A stretch of DNA of 64,000 bases from Chaetoderma sp. LZ-2023a. Lineage: Eukaryota; Mollusca; Caudofoveata; Chaetodermatida; Chaetodermatidae. This document shows positions 57,524 to 64,000 of this stretch, piece by piece. The notes beneath the pieces were generated by a model, which had not been told where the DNA came from, made no database searches, and was given only the letters and a program-made list of their open reading frames with translations. Numbering within the stretch: the first letter of the stretch is position 1; the number at the start of each line of letters is the position of its first letter. The stretch covers positions 49,066,573-49,130,572 of the forward strand of contig CM067360.1 in NCBI GenBank assembly GCA_034401795.1, in the 5' to 3' direction. Position numbers and translations under genes: made by a program.

Positions 57524-58050
57524 CCGCTTTATGTTTGTGAAGAGTGCCTCCGCATTGCTTATATACTTCGCCATTCAGCGACGGTGACAACCACTTGTCG
57601 GGACTGTATCATCCTTCTCTACTGGATTCATGATGACAGCTTCCTAGTACAACAAGGTCAGTCTTGTTCATGTGTTGTTCATTGTTTTGTATTGTCACGT
57701 TACCCAGTGTTATTAATATGGTGATGGTTTATGTGGGTTGTGGTTCTTTAGAGAGAGTATACGAAAATGGAGCCTTTTCGTCTCTGTCCTATAGTACTTA
57801 GCACTAGTACGAAGAGAGCGTGTAGGACATTGAGGTCATTTAATCTTCCTCCCAAGGGAGGGGGGGGAGCGCATATGACAAATCGGTCATCTCTCAGGCA
57901 TCGGTTGTGTTATCCGATGGTTTATCAAATCCTGACTGTGTTTCACACAGTTTCAGACGTCATAAGTGCCTTAAACGCTTGAAAGCGTATAGGGAAGAGC
58001 TGGTCTTTTGACCTCGCCTCCCTCCCGCCAGATTCACTTTCGAATTCTGG
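57524..58050 (+). other. 3' non-coding region of C
   Basis: Collinear with 47090-47620 in A, including the 'gagagtatacgaaaa' and 'ggagcgcatatgaca' blocks. No gene is seen. Confidence 0.6.
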
Positions 58051-58149
58051 CAATATCAAAAGTATTAGGGAGGTAAGTATACTCTTGATGTGAAATAAAC
58101 GAAATCTAGGATTTCTTTTTTCACGAGAGAGTTGATACTTACCTCCCTA
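58051..58149 (+). repeat. Internal complementary region (ICR) of C
   Basis: A fusion of the complements of C's own left and right tips. It carries C's private 'tagga' (aatcTAgga) where A has 'aagga', and the right tip of C carries the same variant. Confidence 0.93.
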
Positions 58150-58216
58150 GATACTGACCCGGCCTCTCCGCCCCACAGAGGCTCGGTCTTCAGGCTCTTG
58201 GTAGTTGCATGTGTTA

Positions 58217-58432
58217 GCCAATAAATGAGCCAGAGGAAGTAGTAGTCGGCGCATGCGCGGTGGTGGGGCGAGCATCCGCCGGACTACCTCTGACTCCCTG
58301 CCCAGTAGGGGCACCTAACTGTTTTTAATCTGAGTGTTTTATTGAGTGAAAGCCGATATTTAGCAATATCAAAAGTATTAGGGAGGTAAGTATCAACTCT
58401 CTCGTGAAAAAAGAAATCCTAGATTTCGTTTA
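58217..58432 (+). repeat. Right inverted terminal repeat and right tip of C
   Basis: The complement of 51404-51600 except for the outer tip, which ends 'cctagatttcgttta'. AG|GTAAGTAT at about 58384-58393 faces outward on the + strand. Confidence 0.92.
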
Positions 58433-58620
58433 ATCTGAGAATACCTTTATTAATTTCTATCTCAAAGACTCTTGTCCTTCCTCCTTTTTCTATAAGAATA
58501 TTCAGAAGGTGGCTTCGGGGGGCCATGACTCGTATTCGTTCTTCATTTTCATCTCATTCTTCATCATCTTCATTCTTATAAGACATACATGTAGACGTCT
58601 AAGATGAACTTATTAGAAGC
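58433..58620 (+). pseudogene. C-terminal end of B's tyrosine recombinase
   Basis: Resumes with KSENTFINFYLKDSCPS, matching KSELSCTAFYLKDQSPV of R1, so it is the catalytic Tyr region of the old element. It runs into Ser/Phe-rich read-through sequence and ends about where the outer TIR element's right part begins. Confidence 0.75.
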
Positions 58621-59245
58621 CGGTTTGGGGGTTGACAAATCAATTTTGGGGAAAACTCCGTAATAGAAGCCTACCATCTTTCTCAGACATTCTGTTGGTG
58701 AAATTGCTTCATCACTATCCTGATAGAAGCCTAGGCTTTGATTAGGAGGAATACAGTTCCATATTTCCTAAGCAAACGGAGAAACACTGCTGAGTTTGGG
58801 GGTAGGCTTCTATTAAGGCATAGGCCTCTAATAGGAGGAATACGGTAACTGATATATGAGCTAGTACAATTTTGAACACGATGCAAGAAATGTTCTGTTC
58901 ACTATTTTGGACTTAATTTAATTGGAATTCAAATTATGCAACAGTACTTCTTTTTTTTGTGTGGAAATATTTGAAGTTATTTCTCAGCTTTAATATCACT
59001 GTGACATATATATGACCCATTCGTTTTTGCTCTTTATTGTAAGCAAAATGGTTCAATATTGACAATTCTTTGACAGACAGATATACTGACTTAGAGTAGA
59101 TGTGTCACAGTTAATTATATTCTTGGGTTGGGCAACTATCCCCTACACACCTTTGACGACTGTCTTTTAAGTATTAGTAGTATGTCTCTGATTATTGAAT
59201 CAATGAAAGTACCGTGAATATAATGGTTTTATTTGTTTTTATCAG

Positions 59246-59362
59246 ATTTATTAGAAGCGTTGAAACCTGAATACGTGTCTCCCTTGGTTTTGTACTTATG
59301 TCATGACAGCTGTTCTGAGACAGGTGGCCTGTATGAAGTGGGAGCTGGCTGGATGGGAAAAT
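59246..59362 (+). CDS. HSD17B4-like: Exon 10 of the HSD17B4-type SDR
   Basis: Codons 266-305 begin [18 protein letters not shown], then [21 protein letters not shown]. Human reads [18 protein letters not shown], then CHESC...NGGLFEVGAGWIGK. This is the end of the SDR fold and dimer-contact region. The acceptor is 'ttatcag', the donor GTGAGT; it leaves in phase 1 (final T). In the full multifunctional enzyme a linker to the hydratase unit would follow. Confidence 0.95.
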
Positions 59363-60863
59363 GTGAGTACAAAACTATAGCATGAGTCTGACTCATATAG
59401 CATGTATCTACACTGTAAATCAGATTTTGTGGTATATACAGCAACTATCGTGAAACAGAATACATAATGACTGTATAAGAGTATTAAAAATGGTGTGAAC
59501 AAGATCCAAGAACCTTCAGCAGTATAATAATAATGTTAATGTGCTCTATTTACTAATATGTGTACTACAGTACAGATCTTAGTTAGCTTTACTTAAACGC
59601 ATCCTAAAGCTCGTTTAAAATGCGTCTATATGGCGTCATTTTCTTGTCATTTTTTCGTAGTGATTTACTTAGACATAGCGCGTTTGGTAAAATCTCAAGA
59701 TACATCTTGAATTTTATCTTGACGGGTTGAAATTTTGACACTACGGGTTTGAGATTCTGAATGACGGGTTTAACTTTTTGCCCTACACGTTTGGTAGCAT
59801 TTGAAAATTTTACGATAAATTAAACGCGCCATCACTTCCAACTGCGGTTCTCCAGTTCTTTCGACGAGTCCTATGGCTAGAAGCAAACAGGTACTCGGTT
59901 CCTAGTCTCGGCAGACCCGATATCAGTACAGGTTTCCTCTGTACATGTATTTCGCGTGCTTTGCAAACTTTGAGTGATTCGTACAGCAGATTTGTGGCTG
60001 GATTTATCAGAAGATGTATTTAATTTAATGTTTCTTCGCGGGATTCGTTTAATTTCTGCAGTTTTATAGTGAAAATCTCGATATATCTAATGCCGAATGG
60101 ACAATCGTCTTAAATGGAACACCATTCCATTCTGATGACATCATCGCATATATATTTAACCTCGTTATCTTTGATTGGCAGAGATATTGTTGGAAAAGCC
60201 ATCAATGGCAAATCTGATTGGTTGAACTAATCTCATGATGCTTTGACAGTTGTGTTCTATTAGACAACAGTAAAAAAGCAACATAACCTAAACAAGGATT
60301 TCCAGACTTTGGCTGTGATCTGGACAAAAACCAAGTTGGATCCAGATTGGGTACAAATTTTAATCTATGGATATATCGGAAACAAACTGGTCAGATTTTG
60401 CTCAAATTTTAATAAAGGAGGTTGTGTGATCATACATTAAGATTTAACAACCCTGGAAGTGATCAAAAGAAAAGTTATAGGCTCTGGGTTACAATCTCTG
60501 ATAACCTGGATCTATCTGACGATGGAAAGTAAGTGATAACTAGATTGTTTGGTCGATGCCGTGTCATAGCAATCGACCACGTTCACTACTTTGACCTCTT
60601 TAGCCTACCCCACCCCCAGGGGATGAGCCAAATGTGATACCAGAAATGTGGCTGCAGTGCAACCATGAATCTCGACTTCATGACAGCAATGAACTCTGAT
60701 GATTGACTTCAAACATAAAATAAATTTAGAAGACTTATCATCAAGGGGGTCAAGGGCCTGTAACGGTATCCTGGACGGTGTATGGCAATAAGGGCTGCCA
60801 GCAGAGAAGGCCGCTACTATGTCAAAAAAGGCTGACTATAAAATATACTGAGTATGTACATAC

Positions 60864-60900
<37 letters not shown>

Positions 60901-60971
60901 AAAACTTCAAAATATTCAGCAGGTTTCCAGTATACCCTTATCTAATTTCCACTTCCTATTTTTCTTTTCAG
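59363..60971 (+). other. Intron 10 or downstream region
   Basis: AT-rich. It has a stretch resembling the 3150-3620 repeat (about 60590-60690) and a CTAT microsatellite. No further HSD17B4-like exon was found to the window end. Confidence 0.5.
60863..60900. repeat. (CTAT)n microsatellite
   Basis: About nine CTAT units. Confidence 0.95.
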
Positions 60972-61030
60972 ATGAGGCAGACATAGAGGCGAACTGTCAA
61001 AATATCTCATCTGAGGACGGTTGTTGCTAA
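60972..61030 (+). CDS. HSD17B4-like: Candidate exon 11 with stop codon
   Basis: A strong acceptor (a CTAAT branch-like site, then a long pyrimidine tract ending TTTTCAG) precedes an exon that joins exon 10 in phase 1 and encodes YEADIEANCQNISSEDGCC, then TAA. This would end the protein at 323 aa as a stand-alone dehydrogenase. No similarity to the linker of HSD17B4 is evident, and the following sequence is a reversed dispersed repeat. The alternative is that the next true exon lies beyond 64000. Confidence 0.3.
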
Positions 61031-61039
61031 GCACAGAAT

Positions 61040-61357
61040 TATAAAAAAAATTCTGAATAGAAGTTCTAGAGCCAACTACTGCAGAATCCTTCCGCCAAAT
61101 TTGGATATAATTCACCAAGCGGTCATGGAGAATATGCATTTTGGCAATTTATGTCCAGCCAACTAGGGTTGCAATCTGTCAAGCGGTTAATGAGGAGTAG
61201 CGTTTTGACAATTTCTTCTAAATTTTTCATAAAGTCAAAGATTTTCACACAAAAATTGACCAATCAAAATTCTGTATGCATGTTCGGAAGCCGAAAGCAT
61301 TAGTGTCCTTCCAGCCAAATTAGTTTGAAATCCGCCAAATTGTTAATGTATGTATGA
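61040..61357 (-). repeat. Reversed fragment of the 'AGCTCACCTGGCC' repeat
   Basis: Read on the - strand it shows 'cagaattttgattggtcaat', 'gtgaaaatct' and 'aaattgtcaaaacgctactc' blocks, the same unit as in the intron 8 arrays. Confidence 0.65.
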
Positions 61358-61558
61358 GACACGGCATCACACAATGATGTTCTGGCCAAAAGGTCAAAAT
61401 CACTGATACGCATGGCAACCATCTGCTGTCCGCCGTCCATCCGCCAACTTATGTTTTTAAACATAAGTTGATGGATGGATGGCGGACAGCAAATGGTTGC
61501 CATGCGTATCAGTGATTTTGACCTTTTGGCCAGAACATCATTGTGTGATGCCGTGTCA
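61357..61558. repeat. Near-perfect 200-bp palindrome
   Basis: The left arm starts 'gacacggcatcacacaatga' and the right arm ends 'tcattgtgtgatgccgtgtc'. The arms (about 98 bp each) meet at 'acttatgtttttaaacataagt'. Only one or two mismatches were noticed. The reverse ORF at 61300-61605 simply crosses the palindrome. Confidence 0.88.
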
Positions 61559-61794
61559 TTATAAGGAGGCATGTGTCCAAGTTTAGGACCAGTATGAGCA
61601 ACCAAACATGAGATATAAACAGAAAAGTTGAGCTAAACGCAAATTAGACGACACCGGGCGACGTGCATGGTATCACAATAGCTCATTTTACTTCGTAGTT
61701 GAGATAAAAATGGCCTCTTGCACTCTATAGTAACCTACATTTGTTTGAATTCCATCCACCACTTTCGGAGGAGTTGCATTACACAGAGCAGAGC

Positions 61795-61905
61795 AAGACG
61801 ACTATTTTTGGAAATTTACCAGTAGAATGACTGGCTCGATAATTGAGCCAGTCATTTCAGTGGTAAAATTTAAAAAAAAATAGTCTTCCCTTGGTCTGCA
61901 AAGAT
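61795..61905. repeat. Hairpin MITE, family II
   Basis: 'gactatttttggaaatttac' is mirrored by 'ttaaaaaaaaatagtcttcc', with 'gactggctcgataattgagc' in the centre. A half copy follows at about 62160-62250. Confidence 0.7.
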
Positions 61906-62709
61906 TTGAAGGGCTATAGTAGAATCTAGTAATCACTAGTCTTATCTAAATGTAGTGGCTCATATGGCTTAATTTAAACCTATTGAGAGGGTGTCAAATG
62001 ATGTGCGAGAGTGTGGGCAGGACTATGGGAAATCTAGATAAATCTGGAAGACCCCAATCTCTGACTACATAAAATAAATGTTGTCAGCCAATCCACAATC
62101 ATATGGATAACCCACATACCAAATTTGGTTGAATTCCACCCAACTGTTTGGGAGGAGATAGCATGTAGAATGGATGGAGACAAATAACCGAGCCAGTGAT
62201 TCCAGTCGTAAATTTTCAAAAATAGTCCTCTTGTTCTGCAAATAGATATTTTCCTATCGGTCATTGGTGGTCTGACTTGAGTCAGTATTTCACTCTCCTG
62301 ACATGCGCGATTCGCTGTCCTCAGCGGTCACTCACCTGGAAACACCAACTCTCCACCGGAAAACTTTGAAGTCTAGATGCTCTGTGAGAGCAGCTGAGGC
62401 GTTTCCAGGTATAGATAGGCTTATGGGTTGTTTTGCTGTCTATGAAATTTAAATATTTTTTTACTAGTTTCCATAGAATTTTTTCTTTCAAACTTCACAT
62501 CACCTGCATGCCACCCAGAAAAATTAATGAATAATCCGGCATGCTTATCAGGTACCACTGTACCACCATGCATGTCACCCAACAAAATGAATGAATAATT
62601 GTTTATTCTAACAAATATCGGTGAGGTACACAGTGGTATAGTGAATATCACTATGAGCAATGTACGCTGTACTCAGACAGAGTGAGATTATGGTAGCTGA
62701 TTTATTATT

Positions 62710-62930
62710 GTGGCGTGAGACTGAGTGGTGGTAGTAAACACTTGACTGGGCAGTGCACCAGTATCATGTCAAAATACATGTAGCGTTCTATCAGTATTTG
62801 TGTTGGTACACTTTTTAATAATTTATTACATAATGTACTTGTACCAACACAGATAGAATGCTATTTTGTCATGCTACTGTTGCAGTTCTAGGTCAGGTGT
62901 TCACTACCACCGCTCAGTCTTACTTATAGT
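62710..62930. repeat. Palindromic element, about 105-bp arms
   Basis: 'tgagactgagtggtggtag' on the left is mirrored by 'ctaccaccgctcagtctta' on the right, and 'tcagtatttgtgttggtac' by 'gtaccaacacagatagaat'. The centre is 'aataatttatta'. Confidence 0.8.
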
Positions 62931-62934
62931 TTTG

Positions 62935-63500
62935 CCCAATGGAGGAATCCAGTTTTAGCTATGCCCCGCCCATCTCTAGCTAAGCTCCACCCAAGCTTTA
63001 CCTGCATTGGGATCCATCTCTGCACTCTCTGAATCTCAAATTCCTGAAAACTATACGTGTAAGCTGTTGATATGACAGCAACAACTCCCAGTCAAATTAG
63101 TTTTAAAATATGCGACATCATTTTTATTAACCCTTTAATGGTCAAAACTGGCCTCTGTTATGGCCTTGTGGAATGTCCATTTACAGGCCAAGAGAATAGA
63201 ATTTTTGAAAATTCACCATAAATGAGTGGCTCAATGACCCAGCCAGTAATTTGTCATAAATTTTCAAAAATTGCATTCTCTTGGCCTCTAATTGAACATT
63301 CAATAAGTGGATATTAAAATTTTCTTCACCAAATTTGTCCAATAAAGGGTTAAATAGCATACATATAGTCCGTCATCAATTAAGTGTCTATGAAGATTGA
63401 CGAACTTATCTACATCATTCATTATGTCATTGATTATGTTGTCATCCTTATGCATCATGTAGTTGATTATGACATCATGATTGATGGATAAAATGGAAAG
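62935..63500. repeat. Composite repeat copy with a family II hairpin
   Basis: 'ctatgccccgcccatctcta' and 'gctaagctccaccca' blocks, a half family I palindrome (63065-63115), a family II hairpin (63175-63295) and a 'gattatgacatcatgattg' tail, in the same order as at 28930-29340. Confidence 0.65.
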
Positions 63501-63689
63501 GTCCATTATGTAGTGCTTATAACTCCCTGTGTAATCATATTTGTTTCACTCTATTCCAGCTACTGTTGAAACATAGCCAGACCACAAACAAAATGTTGCA
63601 AAAATAAGCGTACAGAATTTGGAACAGTAGGACAAAAATTTAAAAGACCACTGCTATCAGTAATATATGACCTGTGACCAGCAACATCA

Positions 63690-63930
63690 TTCATCAACAC
63701 AGACAGTAGCATAACCATAAAACACCGCTGATCGCCAGCATGGGCAATATTATATATTAACAAGATAGTTTACTGTTGTTCTAGAGACTGGACTTGTATT
63801 GTTATTGATCATCGATAACAATACAAATCTCAAAATCAACAGTAAAGTGAACTGAATCGTGGTCCTATATAATATTGCTCATGCTGGTAATCAGTGGTGG
63901 TTTGCACTACTGTCTGTGTTGGCGATTGTT
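63690..63930. repeat. Palindromic element, about 115-bp arms
   Basis: The left arm runs 'caacacagacagtagcataa' to 'ttgtattgttat' and the right arm mirrors it from 'ataacaatacaa' to 'ctactgtctgtgttgg', with the centre near 63809. The reverse ORF at 63560-63763 is non-homologous. Confidence 0.75.
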
Positions 63931-64000
63931 TGAGCAAACTCTGCATTATATCAATATGGCAGCATTCAATAACAATGACATTAAACTTTTAAGTGAATGA

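Larger units (their letters stand above)
51404..58432 (+). mobile_element. DIRS-type retrotransposon C (7.03 kb), apparently intact
   Basis: The structure is the same as A: left ITR (51404-about 51600), spliced gag, RT/RNase H, tyrosine recombinase, 3' region, ICR (58051-58149) and right ITR (58217-58432). All three genes are open, so it could be autonomous. C and A are alike throughout but differ in many third positions and in fixed ITR differences, so they are separate insertions of two related sublineages. C sits in B's recombinase gene in the same orientation. Confidence 0.95.
38440..58620 (+). mobile_element. Old DIRS-like element B, interrupted three times
   Basis: Pieces at about 38440-40957, 48004-49297, 50364-51403 and 58433-about 58620 join into one gag, RT/RNase H, tyrosine recombinase order. 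Homology continues directly across each insertion: LKDLFLVPFHPSF | LF across A, VLL-I | APFWPTKSW across the small TIR element, MQVAN | KSE...FYLKD across C. B is related to R1 and clearly older than A and C: its frames carry many stops and shifts. Its ends are approximate; no inverted terminal repeats were identified. Confidence 0.75.
36899..58845. mobile_element. Outer TIR element, split by the nested DIRS complex
   Basis: The left end (36899 on, CCGTATTCCTCCTATTAGAG) and right end (to 58845) are inverted repeats that match over roughly 65 bp, including 'aatagaagcctacccccaaa'. TA flanks both ends. The 15 bp outside TA on each side are also exact complements (agctcatatatcagt / actgatatatgagct). 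The left interior (to about 37480) shares 'tcgtttatta', 'tcaaaatt' and 'ccgtttgata' blocks with the small TIR element at 49298-50363, so the two belong to one diverged family. No transposase was recognised. That the two ends belong to one insertion is an inference. Confidence 0.6.
34547..59245 (+). other. Intron 9 (24.7 kb), hosting nested transposons
   Basis: The phases and protein continuity across it ([14 protein letters not shown], human MPEDLVEALKPEY) show that this really is one intron. It contains a decayed family I repeat region (34560-35710), a tandem array (36030-36570) and the nested complex 36899-58845. 58848-59245 is AT-rich without features except an inverted match to the left flank. 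Confidence 0.85.

Noticed and set aside
40958..58432. LTR retrotransposon or Crypton interpretation of A and C
   Set aside because: The ends are inverted rather than direct repeats, there is no protease or DDE integrase, and both RT and tyrosine recombinase are present with an ICR, which fits DIRS.

Overview
This is a eukaryotic, AT-rich, intron-rich window. One host gene runs left to right on the + strand, and almost everything else is transposable-element or simple repeat sequence. The host gene is an HSD17B4-type short-chain dehydrogenase (the D-3-hydroxyacyl-CoA dehydrogenase part of peroxisomal multifunctional enzyme 2). It is split into ten supported exons (1097-59362) whose splice phases all agree, plus a candidate eleventh exon with a stop at 61028-61030. 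The spliced N-terminus has no acidic residue before Asp59 and carries an R-Q-F|S motif, so it looks like a mitochondrial import signal, unlike the textbook peroxisomal enzyme. Introns of 1-25 kb, tyrosine-recombinase (DIRS) retrotransposons, many palindromic MITEs and the 'AGCTCACCTGGCC' repeat suggest a marine invertebrate, probably a mollusc such as a gastropod. That is an inference; no species is established.

Layout. 1-1096: tandem AT-rich repeat and a promoter-like stretch. 1097-2919: exons 1-2. Intron 2 (2920-15981): palindromes, a decayed DIRS-like element (about 4.1-10.56 kb) interrupted by a LINE fragment and a tRNA-Leu-like sequence, then a 1.9 kb foldback element (11924-13818). Intron 3 (16036-20707): a 3.77 kb hAT-type element with a perfect 8-bp target duplication. 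Introns 4-8: MITEs, diverged repeats and tandem arrays (30.98-34.17 kb). Intron 9 (34547-59245) holds a four-layer nest. The outermost layer is a TA-flanked TIR element (36899-58845). Inside it is an old DIRS-like element 'B' (about 38.4-58.6 kb), interrupted by DIRS element 'A' (40958-48003), a 1.07 kb TA-flanked TIR element (49298-50363) and DIRS element 'C' (51404-58432). Exon 10 follows, then palindromes to the window end.

The two young DIRS elements are the best-preserved mobile features. Each is about 7.0 kb with inverted terminal repeats, an internal complementary region that fuses the complements of both outer ends, a spliced gag-like gene with a zinc-ribbon-like N-terminus, an RT/RNase H gene with YIDD, and a tyrosine recombinase with R...HxxR...W...Y. 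C looks intact; A has a one-base frameshift in gag. Because A, C and the small TIR element all landed in B's reading frames, B's protein sequence allows their empty sites to be inferred, exactly for the TIR element and to within a base or so for A and C, which gives a relative insertion order. Nothing resembling bacterial genes, CRISPR or rRNA was seen.
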